Shown here piece after piece: positions 9,244 to 16,491 of a stretch of 64,000 bases of DNA; within the stretch, counting starts at the first letter, position 1; every line of letters begins with the position of its first letter. The notes beneath the pieces were generated by a model. It saw only the letters and a list, made by a program, of their open reading frames with translations, made no database searches and had not been told where the DNA came from. The stretch comes from Taibaiella sp965229095. Lineage in GTDB: Bacteria; Bacteroidota; Bacteroidia; Chitinophagales; Chitinophagaceae. Both the position numbers and the translations under genes were made by a program. The DNA is taken from positions 5,146,001-5,210,000 of the forward strand of contig OZ245855.1 of NCBI GenBank assembly GCA_965229095.1, in the 5' to 3' direction.

Positions 9244-9278
9244 CAGAAGAGGGTCCGGCATACCCGGACCCTCTTCTG
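9244..9278. terminator. Bidirectional hairpin between convergent genes
   Basis: 15-bp perfect stem (9244-9258 with 9264-9278) and a 5-base loop between the VOC gene and the convergent MORN-type gene. No long U tract, but the position and stability suit a shared terminator. Confidence 0.7.
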
Positions 9279-9307
9279 CACGTATAAAGATATACTTACT
9301 GTAGCGT

Positions 9308-9961
9308 CTAGTCTTTCCTGTCTTCTCTTTTTTCGACAGTACCATCGGGATTGTAATATACCCAGGTGCCGAAAGGCTTTGGTCGGAAGGCTTTTACAGG
9401 TACCTTCTTCCATACTTTCTTTTCCGTTTCGGGATTTTCAACCAATACCCTGTCTTCGCCCATATAGGGTTCGGCTTTGTAAAAACGTTCTTCCTTTGGC
9501 TTGCCGTTGTCGTAATAGACCAGCTCGGTGCCTGCTTTGCAATAGGAGGCATTCCCATCATCGCCAATGATCACCAGGATATCGGACTCGGCTGTTATAT
9601 TGCCTTTCTCGTTAAAAAACTGCCAGTGTCCATAAGGTTGGTTATGATAATAGTTACCGCTGGCTTTCATCTTACCATTGGCATAATACTCTATCCATTT
9701 GCCATGGCGCGTAAAGCTGTTGTCTCCCTCGTCGGTATCTCCCTCTTCCAGTACAGCGCCTTCCGCATTCATCAGCTTGTAATAGCCGTCGTCGCTCATA
9801 GATACCATTAGCGAACCTGCCTTGAAATGATAACCGCCACCCTCATCCTGGACCATATCGTCGGGATGGGAAAAGTAAGCTTCGTACAAAGGTTCTGTTT
9901 TCTGTGCCTGGACATGGGCTGCTGCCAGGCACAGGCTTGCGGCGAGGTAAAATTTTTTCAT
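9308..9961 (-). CDS. Exported MORN-type (YwqK-like) repeat protein
   Basis: A 217-residue protein with a signal peptide (MKKFYLAASLCLAAAHVQA, cleavage before QK). The rest carries several copies of the MORN_2 pattern, for example GKWIEYYANGKMKASGNY, YGHWQFFNEKG, TELVYYDNGKPKEERFY and GTWVYYNPDGTVEKR. Such repeats form beta-hairpin arrays at the cell surface or in the periplasm. Specific function unknown. Single minus-strand gene between the bidirectional hairpin and the arginine decarboxylase terminator. Confidence 0.8.
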   Translation of the reverse strand: MKKFYLAASLCLAAAHVQAQKTEPLYEAYFSHPDDMVQDEGGGYHFKAGSLMVSMSDDGYYKLMNAEGAVLEEGDTDEGDNSFTRHGKWIEYYANGKMKASGNYYHNQPYGHWQFFNEKGNITAESDILVIIGDDGNASYCKAGTELVYYDNGKPKEERFYKAEPYMGEDRVLVENPETEKKVWKKVPVKAFRPKPFGTWVYYNPDGTVEKREDRKD

Positions 9962-10013
9962 GGGATAAATATAAAAAGGAGAAACGGATTTTACAATCCC
10001 CGGCCTGTCCTTA

Positions 10014-10046
10014 AAAAAACGGAACGCTGCAATGTTGCAGCGTTCC
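10014..10046 (-). terminator. Terminator of arginine decarboxylase
   Basis: 12-bp perfect stem (10021-10032 with 10035-10046). In the minus direction it is followed by a run of U (A run at 10014-10019 on the plus strand). Confidence 0.88.
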
Positions 10047-10060
10047 CTGTATCTTTTGTT

Positions 10061-11473
10061 TTAGCGGATATAACCGAGTATTTTAAGCATGCTCTGCGGC
10101 GATTGCTCTTTGGCATACAGCCAGTCTTCCAGCTCTCCTTCCTTGTTGTACTCTACGACCACATGTTTGGGCGAAGGGATCATGCAATGCTTGATGCCGC
10201 CATAGCCGGCCAGTTGGTCCTGGTAGGCGCCGGTATGGAAGAAGCCGATATACAAAGGCTCTTCGTTCTTCTCTTTGCTGGTTTTGGGAAGGAATACGGC
10301 ATTGATATGCTCTTCAGAAGTATAGAAATCGTGGCTGTCACAGGTAAGGCCGCCCAGGTGTACTTCCTGGTATTCTTCCTCCCACCTGTTAATGGGCAGC
10401 ATCAGGAATTTTTCCCCGATGCCCCAGGTATCGGGCAGGGTAGTGATAAAAGAGCTGTCGATCATATACCAGATCTCCCTGTCGTTCTGCATCTTTTCGT
10501 CCAGCACGCTATAGACTACAGCGCCGGATTCACCCACGGTAAAAGAACCGAACTCGGTATAGATATCCGGAACGGGAACCTTATGCTGCTTGCAGACCTT
10601 CTTAATGGTAGAAACAATCTCGTTGGCCATGTACTGGTAATCGTATTCGAAGCCCAGGGAGTGTTTGATGGGGAAACCGCCGCCGATGTTCACGCTGTCC
10701 AGCTCGGGGCATATCTTTTTGAGCTGGCAATACAGGTTGATCACCTTATTAAGCTCGCTCCAGTAGTACACATCGTCCTTGATGCCTTTATTCATAAAGA
10801 AATGCAGCATCTTAAGCTGGAACTTGCTGTTGCCTTTGATCTTGTCTACATAAAACTCAAGTATATCGCGGCTCCTGATGCCCAGGCGCGAGGTGTAGAA
10901 ATCGAAGGTAGGTTCCTCTTCCGTAGCGATACGGATACCGATTTTTACCGGATCTTTGGCACGGATGAGTTTTTTGTAATCGTCAAATTCGTTCTTATTG
11001 TCCAGGATGGGAATCACGTTCTTGAAACCGTCGTTAATAAGGCGGGCAATATTGCGGGTATAAGGTTTAGTCTTAAACCCGTTGCAGATGATAAAAGTAT
11101 CTTTCGTGATTTTCCGGCGCTTGTACAATTGCTTGATGATCTCGATGTCATAAGCAAAAGACGTTTCCAGGTGGACATTCTGCTTCAATGTCTCTTCTAC
11201 GATAAAAGAGAAGTGGGAGCTTTTGGTGCAATAACAATAAAAGTAATTGCCGTCATAACGGTGCTTTTTAATGGCATCGTTAAACATCTTCTTTGCTTTA
11301 GCGACCTGCTGACCTATTTTGGGCAGATAAGTCAGCTTGAAGGGCGTGCCGTATTTATCAATAAGCTTTTTGATGTCTACCCCGTTAAACTGGAGATAAT
11401 TGTTCTCCACGTTAAATCCCTCCTGGGGAAAATGAAAGGTCTGGTCTACCAGGCCGCTATAGGTATTGTTCAT
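10061..11473 (-). CDS. speA: Arginine decarboxylase (fold type III, PLP-dependent)
   Basis: A 470-residue cytosolic enzyme of the alanine racemase-like decarboxylase fold. Bacteroidota versions of this size are annotated as arginine decarboxylase, making agmatine for polyamine synthesis. The PLP lysine is probably Lys84 in YCYCTKSSH. Further marks are the VNIGGGFP glycine loop that binds the PLP phosphate and the C-terminal GAYQDQLAGYGG segment. It could also act on a related diamino acid; the symbol is given by family. A promoter box lies at 11523 and a clear terminator after it. A long antisense open frame is a shadow. Confidence 0.8.
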   Translation of the reverse strand: MNNTYSGLVDQTFHFPQEGFNVENNYLQFNGVDIKKLIDKYGTPFKLTYLPKIGQQVAKAKKMFNDAIKKHRYDGNYFYCYCTKSSHFSFIVEETLKQNVHLETSFAYDIEIIKQLYKRRKITKDTFIICNGFKTKPYTRNIARLINDGFKNVIPILDNKNEFDDYKKLIRAKDPVKIGIRIATEEEPTFDFYTSRLGIRSRDILEFYVDKIKGNSKFQLKMLHFFMNKGIKDDVYYWSELNKVINLYCQLKKICPELDSVNIGGGFPIKHSLGFEYDYQYMANEIVSTIKKVCKQHKVPVPDIYTEFGSFTVGESGAVVYSVLDEKMQNDREIWYMIDSSFITTLPDTWGIGEKFLMLPINRWEEEYQEVHLGGLTCDSHDFYTSEEHINAVFLPKTSKEKNEEPLYIGFFHTGAYQDQLAGYGGIKHCMIPSPKHVVVEYNKEGELEDWLYAKEQSPQSMLKILGYIR

Positions 11474-11522
11474 TTACGCTGCAAAAGAATGAATATAGAT
11501 TTGGATCTGTTTAATGCGATTG

Positions 11523-11530
11523 CAAATGTA
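11523..11530 (-). promoter_or_regulatory. -7 box of arginine decarboxylase (TACATTTG)
   Basis: Perfect TAnnTTTG on the minus strand, about 49 bases upstream of the ATG at 11473. No convincing -33 element. Confidence 0.5.
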
Positions 11531-11579
11531 CAGTACTTTATCATAAACGCGGGTAAATTTTAGCTGTCGTAACGTTAAC

Positions 11580-11609
11580 AAAAAGCCCCTGTCCAAAGGA
11601 CAGAGGCTT
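11580..11609 (-). terminator. Terminator of the OmpA-family gene
   Basis: 12-bp stem with one wobble (11583-11594 with 11598-11609), loop AAA, followed on the minus strand by a U run. Confidence 0.85.
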
Positions 11610-11630
11610 GGGGGTTTTGTTTCCAGGTTG

Positions 11631-12158
11631 TTATTTCTTTTCTGCTTTGTAGTCGTACATAATTACGTACTCTACGCGGCGGTTCTGTTTTCTGCCTTCT
11701 ATAGTATTGTTATCGCCTACCGGGTTTTTAGCCCCCAGCCCCCAGGTCAGGATCCTGCTTTCGCTTACTTTGTTTTCAATCAGGATGGCTTTGGCGCTTT
11801 CCGCTCTTTTTTTGGACAGTTCCAGGTTGTAATCGTTCGAGCCCGTAGCATCGGTATAACCGGTAACCAGGATGCTCGTTTTGGGGTATTTATTCAGTAC
11901 CGTAGCCATTTTAGTCATTATGGGCAGGTAATTCTTGTTCAGTTCGGCCGAATTGATGGTAAACAATATAGCTTCGGGCAATACTACTTTTACTTTTTCG
12001 CCTTCCATGCTTACCTGGGCTTCCGCCATATCCTGTTTCAGGGTTTCGTAAGTATCTTTAAGATCATTGTGTTGCTTGGCGAGTTTTTTGGTCCTGCTGC
12101 AGGAAGTACCCACAAGGGTTGCGAGGGAAATGACCGCCAGAAAAAGTGCTTTTCTCAT
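11631..12158 (-). CDS. OmpA-family lipoprotein
   Basis: A 175-residue protein with a lipoprotein signal (lipobox ending at Cys20 in LVGTSCS), a short coiled-coil-like stretch (about residues 23-50) and a C-terminal OmpA domain that binds peptidoglycan. The domain marks are TDATGSNDYNLELSKKRAESAKAIL and EGRKQNRRVEY. It probably tethers the outer membrane to the cell wall. It has its own terminator. Confidence 0.9.
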   Translation of the reverse strand: MRKALFLAVISLATLVGTSCSRTKKLAKQHNDLKDTYETLKQDMAEAQVSMEGEKVKVVLPEAILFTINSAELNKNYLPIMTKMATVLNKYPKTSILVTGYTDATGSNDYNLELSKKRAESAKAILIENKVSESRILTWGLGAKNPVGDNNTIEGRKQNRRVEYVIMYDYKAEKK

Positions 12159-12520
12159 ATGATTTTTTTTTAGCTATCTTCCTGTTTTTGACGGAAGCAT
12201 AGAAGTCAAGGGTGTTTTTTATCGGTTGATCATGTACTACCAAAAATCATGCCATTCCTGAAAAGGGAGATACTTATACTTAAAAATGCCTAGTATTTTT
12301 ACTAGTTTCAGCTAACAGACTATCGTTTTGTTGTAGTAATATACCGGCCGGTAATGCGCTTATTGCGGGTCCTGTATCGTACACATAGGAGAACGCCGGC
12401 AGCACATTGGCTTACCGGCGTTAGGTGGATAGATGGTAATAGTTTTAGGAGTAACCAATAGTGAAAAGGTTATCGAGGGGGCTTAACGGTAAAAGTAATC
12501 CGAACATTTTAACTTCCAAG
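12159..12520. other. Gene-free divergent region with several palindromes
   Basis: About 360 bases between the OmpA gene and the LuxR promoter contain no credible coding frame. Dyads seen: CTAGTA-TTTT-TACTAG (12290-12305), TACCGGCCGGTA (12342-12353), and AACGCCGG...CCGGCGTT (12392-12399 with 12415-12422). They could be protein-binding sites or hairpins; no function is claimed. Confidence 0.5.
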
Positions 12521-12542
12521 TACCCGTTTTCGGGTATATTTG
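12521..12542 (+). promoter_or_regulatory. Promoter with overlapping dyad for the LuxR-type gene
   Basis: TATATTTG (12535-12542) fits the -7 box, 39 bases before the ATG. A perfect dyad TACCCG-TTTT-CGGGTA (12521-12536) overlaps its first two bases. It is well placed to act as an operator, perhaps for autoregulation. Confidence 0.5.
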
Positions 12543-12581
12543 TGTTAACGAAAGATAATACCGACCCGGCCTTCCAACCCT

Positions 12582-13268
12582 ATGACGCAACATATACCCC
12601 TTGCCATACAGCAGAAAATAGATCAGAAGATTGAAGCATTGCACCGGACCGCGCATGAAATACCCGGGGTGATCATTATACATTCTATCCCGGGCTTAAG
12701 GGTCGAGTATATGTCGGAAAGGGGGCTTAAGAACCTTAATACGACTTGTGAAGCCTTGCAGGCTATGGGTATGGAATACTATTCCCGGTATTTTAACGAA
12801 GAAGACGCCGCCGATTATATTCCGAAGGTGGTGTCCATGATCGAAAAAAACAACCCGGATGAGCTGGTTTCTTTTTTTCAGCAAGTAAGGCGCTTCCCGG
12901 GCGATCCCTGGAGCTGGTATTTCAGCACCACCAAAATATTCCTGCAGCACGACGATGGCACACCGTTGCTGACCATCACTACCGCTATGCCGGTAGATCC
13001 CTTACAGCATGTTACGCCCAAGGTCAGCCGCCTGCTGGACGAAAACAATTTTTCGAGAGCGCACCAGCAATTGTTTGAAAGCCTTACCGATCGCGAAAGG
13101 GAAATCCTGAAATTACTGGCGCTATCCCACCCGGCAGCAGAAATAGCATCGATGCTGGTGATCTCGGTCCATACTGTCGAAACACACCGCAAAAATCTCC
13201 GCAAAAAACTGGGCATCACGACTACTTACGAATTGAGCCGCTTTGCATCGGCATTCAACCTTATATAG
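12582..13268 (+). CDS. PAS-like/LuxR-type transcriptional regulator
   Basis: A 228-residue regulator. The N-terminal about 140 residues look like a PAS sensor fold (IPGVIIIHS...RVEYMSERGL...). The C-terminal HTH is of LuxR/FixJ type, about residues 160-225: SLTDREREILKLLALSHPAAEIASML, then SVHTVETHRKNLRKKLG. There is no receiver domain. It is convergent with the graspetide ligases and separated from them by a hairpin. That makes it a candidate, but unproven, regulator of the cluster. Ligand unknown. Confidence 0.85.
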   Translation: MTQHIPLAIQQKIDQKIEALHRTAHEIPGVIIIHSIPGLRVEYMSERGLKNLNTTCEALQAMGMEYYSRYFNEEDAADYIPKVVSMIEKNNPDELVSFFQQVRRFPGDPWSWYFSTTKIFLQHDDGTPLLTITTAMPVDPLQHVTPKVSRLLDENNFSRAHQQLFESLTDREREILKLLALSHPAAEIASMLVISVHTVETHRKNLRKKLGITTTYELSRFASAFNLI

Positions 13269-13270
13269 CA

Positions 13271-13319
13271 CGAACCTTATAACGCAGCCCTTGGTTGGCG
13301 GGGAACGTTATAAGGTTCG
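13271..13319. terminator. Bidirectional hairpin between regulator and graspetide ligase
   Basis: 14-bp perfect inverted repeat CGAACCTTATAACG (13271-13284) / CGTTATAAGGTTCG (13306-13319) with a 21-base loop, between convergent stops. Confidence 0.65.
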
Positions 13320-13345
13320 CTGTCTCCGTATACGGCATTAATTAT

Positions 13346-14371
13346 TTAATCCAAGCTGATGCTTTCCTGCAAAGCGATAGGCTGGTATCTCCTGAAAGCA
13401 CTGCCCAGCAATACTTTGGCAATATGCTCCGATATCAGCCCGTTGTTCAGCCTGTCGAGCCAGAAGTATTCGCCCGCAGAGTTGATCTCCAGGAAATAAT
13501 ATTCGCCTTCAGGGTTCACGATAATATCGATAGCACCGTAATTGATCTGGTACACATCCATCAGGCGCAGTAATTTCTCTTTAATGTCTTCGGGCAGCTC
13601 GTAAGGGTCCCATTGGTCCAGCAGCTCAAGTCCTTCGCGGCGCCAGTCTACCTTGGCATTGTCCAGCTTCTGGGAATCTACGGCAAAGCAATAAACGGCA
13701 TCGCCTACGATGGTGATGCGCAGCTCTCTTGCCTTTTCGATCTTCTCCTGGAACTGCATGGGGCAGTATTGCAGGGTTTCTATCGTATCCAGGTTATCTT
13801 CGGTAATCACATTGGTGAACACGACATTTTCCACGCCTTCGCGGTAGATCGCAAAAGAGCTTTGCATCTTTACGATAGCGCCTTTCGGGTGTCCCAGCAC
13901 AAAGCGTTTCGCTTCTTCGGGGCTATTGGTGATACAAGTGTCGGGTACCTTAAGGCCCAGGCCCGAAGCAATTTTCATCTGTTCCTCCTTGCTGTCGAGC
14001 CTGCGGTACTGGCTGAACCTGCCTATCTGGAAGCAATGCAGGCCTTCCAGCATACCGAATAGCGTCTGCCTGATCTCGCCATGCACACTGCCCAGGTATT
14101 CGGGTTCCAGTATCTTGTTGAGGCCATCGGCCAGGTTGTGGCTGCGGCGGTACCATACCGCCGTAACGTCGTGCAGGGTTTCGCGCTTCCCGTCCCGGTC
14201 CAGGAAGATCTGCCATTCGGAATTTTCGTAACAAGTACTCAGGCTGTATTCCAGGGGATAGAGGTCTACGTTGAAGCGTATTACCGCCGCCCCCATATCG
14301 CGGAGATTTTTGGATACAATTTCAATGCATTCGTTGTCGCGTGTATGGGTAATGATAAGGACTTTTTTCAT
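13346..14371 (-). CDS. Graspetide ATP-grasp ligase, MdnC-like (ester-forming)
   Basis: A 341-residue ATP-grasp ligase that by similarity to MdnC would phosphorylate Asp/Glu side chains of the precursor core and join them to Thr/Ser hydroxyls, making two omega-esters. Family marks seen by eye: start ITHTRDNECIEIV, TAVWYRRS (about residue 70), FAIYREG with VVFTNVI, LQYCPMQFQEKI, ELRITIVGDAVYC, and the Mg/ATP motif FLEINSAGEYFWLD (E295, N297). The ending EYFWLD is typical of MdnC rather than MdnB. Last gene of the cluster, 64 bases after the MdnB-like gene. About 20 extra residues at the C-terminus. Confidence 0.88.
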   Translation of the reverse strand: MKKVLIITHTRDNECIEIVSKNLRDMGAAVIRFNVDLYPLEYSLSTCYENSEWQIFLDRDGKRETLHDVTAVWYRRSHNLADGLNKILEPEYLGSVHGEIRQTLFGMLEGLHCFQIGRFSQYRRLDSKEEQMKIASGLGLKVPDTCITNSPEEAKRFVLGHPKGAIVKMQSSFAIYREGVENVVFTNVITEDNLDTIETLQYCPMQFQEKIEKARELRITIVGDAVYCFAVDSQKLDNAKVDWRREGLELLDQWDPYELPEDIKEKLLRLMDVYQINYGAIDIIVNPEGEYYFLEINSAGEYFWLDRLNNGLISEHIAKVLLGSAFRRYQPIALQESISLD

Positions 14372-14435
14372 TGCTCAATGTTTTTCGGCTAGTATTCCGG
14401 TAGGAATGGTGAATTTAAAAATAAAGAGAGGCACT

Positions 14436-15410
14436 TTAAGTACGGGCTACCAGTTTCTGTGCTATGGTCTGGCCTATGGGATAATCAAGATCACGCTGCA
14501 ACATGCCCCATTCTCCCTGGGGGTTTACCTCCAGGAAAATATAGCGGCCGTCGGTATGCCTGATCATATCTATAGCGCCAAAAAGCAAACCCATTTTTCG
14601 CATCATCAGGTCGAGCGACTGGCACAGGTCATCAGGCAGCTCATAAGGTTGCCAGGCCAGGGGTATATCGGTAGCTATACGCCAGTCGGTCTTGCCTTTG
14701 TGCGAATCCCCGGCATCTATTTTCCCGGCAAAGAAAGTGCCGTCTATATAAGCGATCCGGAGCTCATAGGCTTTGGGAATAAGTTCCTGGAAGATCATCG
14801 GGCAATAGGGCAGGGTATCAAGGCGCTCCAGGTCTTCCGCTTCTATTTTCGTAGTAGGGAAAAACGGGGTGTTGCCTGCCATACTCCGAGAAAGCGTGCC
14901 ATGCAGCTTGCCTATCATTTGCCCTTTGCAGGTATCTTTAAAAAAAACAGCCACTTGTTCCGGGTCATTGGTAAACAGGCTTGGCGGTATATCGAGCCCG
15001 CTTTGCTGCGCCAGTTCCAGTTGCATGGCCTTGTTGCCCCCGATCCAATGGTCCTGCAGCATAGGATTCATCCAGGGCACCTGGCGCAGCGAGTCGAAAA
15101 AGAGATCGCGCATCGTGGTATATTCCTGGTAAAAGATAGATTGGAATTGCGGATCAAGCTCGGGCGGATATTTCAGGGACCATAATTTACGGTACCATAC
15201 GGCCGTAATATCTTTACTGCTGAAGCGCCGCTCCCGGGTTTGTACCCGGAACGAAAGCGGTTGCCGGGCGTCTGTGGCATAATCGAAGGTCAGCTCATGG
15301 GAAAACTCATCCGTATTCAGCCGGTAGACATCCTGCCCTAATTCTTCCAGCGTTTTTTGTACTATATCTATCGTATAATAATCCTGTGTATGAGAGAGGC
15401 ACAATATCAT
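14436..15410 (-). CDS. Graspetide ATP-grasp ligase, MdnB-like (amide-forming)
   Basis: A 324-residue ATP-grasp ligase. By similarity to MdnB it would join the core Lys amine to an acidic side chain, forming the omega-amide after the esters are made. Marks: LSHTQDYYTIDIV start, AVWYRKLW, GKLHGTLSRSM (typical MdnB LSRSM), LPYCPMIFQELIPKAYELRI, and the metal/ATP motif FLEVNPQGEWGML (E294, N296), which is the MdnB form. It stands between precursor 4 and the MdnC-like gene. A hairpin with a U tract lies in the 190-base gap upstream. Confidence 0.88.
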   Translation of the reverse strand: MILCLSHTQDYYTIDIVQKTLEELGQDVYRLNTDEFSHELTFDYATDARQPLSFRVQTRERRFSSKDITAVWYRKLWSLKYPPELDPQFQSIFYQEYTTMRDLFFDSLRQVPWMNPMLQDHWIGGNKAMQLELAQQSGLDIPPSLFTNDPEQVAVFFKDTCKGQMIGKLHGTLSRSMAGNTPFFPTTKIEAEDLERLDTLPYCPMIFQELIPKAYELRIAYIDGTFFAGKIDAGDSHKGKTDWRIATDIPLAWQPYELPDDLCQSLDLMMRKMGLLFGAIDMIRHTDGRYIFLEVNPQGEWGMLQRDLDYPIGQTIAQKLVART

Positions 15411-15455
15411 AGGTCAAGCATGTGGTATTAAGGGGAAACATAAAAGAGGTGCATC

Positions 15456-15510
15456 AAAAGGCCTCAAGCCTGTCCCATTGAGCAAAGCTGGAATGCAGAC
15501 AGGCTTGAGG
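15456..15510 (-). terminator. Hairpin plus U-tract between precursor 4 and the ligases
   Basis: 13-bp perfect stem CCTCAAGCCTGTC (15462-15474) / GACAGGCTTGAGG (15498-15510), loop 23 bases. On the minus strand it is followed by CCUUUUG. Lying inside the operon, it may be a leaky terminator that lowers ligase expression relative to the precursors. It could also be an intergenic repeat, because a GCTTCGACTTCGGCTCTGCA-like element lies just beside it (15535-15554). Confidence 0.55.
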
Positions 15511-15602
15511 TGTACCATTTTGCTGTGCTTCGACTTCGGCTCTGCAAGACAAAATGATTTGATTATGGAGACAACCTCCTTTTGATCACAGGAAGGCAAC
15601 AT

Positions 15603-15854
15603 TTACATATCTACGGGGATGGGATCATCATCGCCATCTGAAGGATATTTCTGTGTTTGCGCCATATCGTAGAGTGGCTTTGTGGCCTCGTCGTTGTCTG
15701 AGGGATATTTTTTGGTCTGAGGCGAATCGGCCAGGCTCATGGTGTGGATCGGCGGATCGTCGGTGCCACCCTGTACATTGTTTTCCGATTTCTTGTCCAG
15801 TTGGTTCTCCAGGAAATTGGAGAAGAAGGGCTTCTTGAGATGCTGTTTTTTCAT
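15603..15854 (-). CDS. Microviridin-type graspetide precursor 4 (two cores, one relic)
   Basis: An 83-residue precursor. The leader begins MKKQHLKK and has the ligase-binding motif PFFSNFLE (residues 9-16), then VQGG (27-30), a likely leader-cleavage site. Two full cores follow: T47-x-K-Y-P-S-D-N-D-E56 and T67-x-K-Y-P-S-D-G-D-D76, with Lys48 and Gln68 at the position that sets protease specificity in microviridins. A segment HTMSLADS (37-44) resembles a decayed core. I use the ATG at 15854, not a far upstream start at 15938, because the other precursors begin MKK close to the PFF motif. A terminator-like hairpin precedes the gene. Confidence 0.88.
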   Translation of the reverse strand: MKKQHLKKPFFSNFLENQLDKKSENNVQGGTDDPPIHTMSLADSPQTKKYPSDNDEATKPLYDMAQTQKYPSDGDDDPIPVDM

Positions 15855-15885
15855 AAAAGAACTGTTTAAAGGGTTTGGTGTATGT

Positions 15886-15930
15886 AAAAATCCCTCCATG
15901 ACCACCCTTGCTACAGGGCGATCATGGAGG
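15886..15930 (-). terminator. Hairpin plus U-tract between precursors 3 and 4
   Basis: Stem of CCTCCATGA (15893-15901) and TCATGGAGG (15922-15930) with partly paired inner bases. On the minus strand it is followed by a UUUUU run (15886-15890). This looks like an intrinsic terminator inside the operon and may split expression between precursors 1-3 and precursor 4 plus ligases. Confidence 0.7.
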
Positions 15931-15941
15931 AGACTCATTGC

Positions 15942-16178
15942 TTAAGCATCTTCCTGGTCGGAAGGATATTTCTTGGAAAGATCGACATCCTTTTCTTTGT
16001 CTGTAGGATTGTCTTCCTGGTCAGAAGGGTACTTCATGGTTTGTGCCTGGTCGGGAATTACGCTGGTGGTCGAAGGGTCGCCGCCGCCCTGGATGTTGCC
16101 CGTAGCTTCCTTGGCGAGCTGACCCTCGAGGAAACCGGCAAAAAATGGCTTTTGTAAGCCAGATGCGCTCTTTTTCAT
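15942..16178 (-). CDS. Microviridin-type graspetide precursor 3 (two cores)
   Basis: A 78-residue precursor. Leader with PFFAGFLE (residues 11-18), the helix ligases bind in microviridins, then IQGGG (29-33). Cores: T47-M-K-Y-P-S-D-Q-E-D56 and S68-K-K-Y-P-S-D-Q-E-D77. In the second core Ser replaces the usual ester-forming Thr, which still offers a hydroxyl. The specificity-setting residues are Met48 and Lys69. The ATG at 16178 is chosen by alignment with its paralogues. It starts 35 bases after the stop of precursor 2. Confidence 0.9.
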   Translation of the reverse strand: MKKSASGLQKPFFAGFLEGQLAKEATGNIQGGGDPSTTSVIPDQAQTMKYPSDQEDNPTDKEKDVDLSKKYPSDQEDA

Positions 16179-16213
16179 AATTGGTTTTATTGTTTGGTTA
16201 AAAAAAGAAATCA

Positions 16214-16441
16214 TTAAACCCATTCGTCGCTGTCGGAAGGCGCCTTCATGGTATGTACCGTATCTTTTATAACACCCGTAGGGTTGTCTTCCTGGTCAGA
16301 AGGATATTTATTGGTATGCGGCATATCGGCGATCACGCTGGTAGGCGATGGGTCACCGCCGGCCTGTATGGCCTGCTGTGCCTGGTTTTCCAGGAATGCG
16401 GCAAAGAAAGGTTTTGCCAAACCTGTAGTTTTCTTTTTCAT
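16214..16441 (-). CDS. Microviridin-type graspetide precursor 2 (two cores)
   Basis: A 75-residue precursor: MKKKTTGLAK, PFFAAFLE (residues 11-18), IQAGG (25-29). The spacer DPSPTSV is shared in form with precursor 3 (DPSTTSV). Core 1 is T43-N-K-Y-P-S-D-Q-E-D52. Core 2 is T64-M-K-A-P-S-D-S-D-E73 followed by Trp-Val, so the usual Tyr is Ala and a Trp comes after the acidic pair. All crosslinking residues (Thr, Lys, Ser, Asp and two acids) are kept in both. It follows precursor 1 by 50 bases and is likely in the same transcript. Confidence 0.9.
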   Translation of the reverse strand: MKKKTTGLAKPFFAAFLENQAQQAIQAGGDPSPTSVIADMPHTNKYPSDQEDNPTGVIKDTVHTMKAPSDSDEWV

Positions 16442-16491
16442 TCTGTTTGGTGGTTTATGGTGTCAGAAAAAGAGAAAAGAGAAATACTTAT

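Noticed and set aside
9827..11563. Long plus-strand open frame (578 codons) opposite arginine decarboxylase
   Set aside because: It lies antisense to a clear PLP enzyme with intact motifs, runs through its terminator and promoter, and its translation has no recognisable domain.
15414..15602. 62-codon minus-strand frame between precursor 4 and the MdnB-like gene, considered as a fifth precursor
   Set aside because: No PFFAxFLE leader, no GG site and no core; it consists of the inverted repeat and a dispersed-repeat-like segment.
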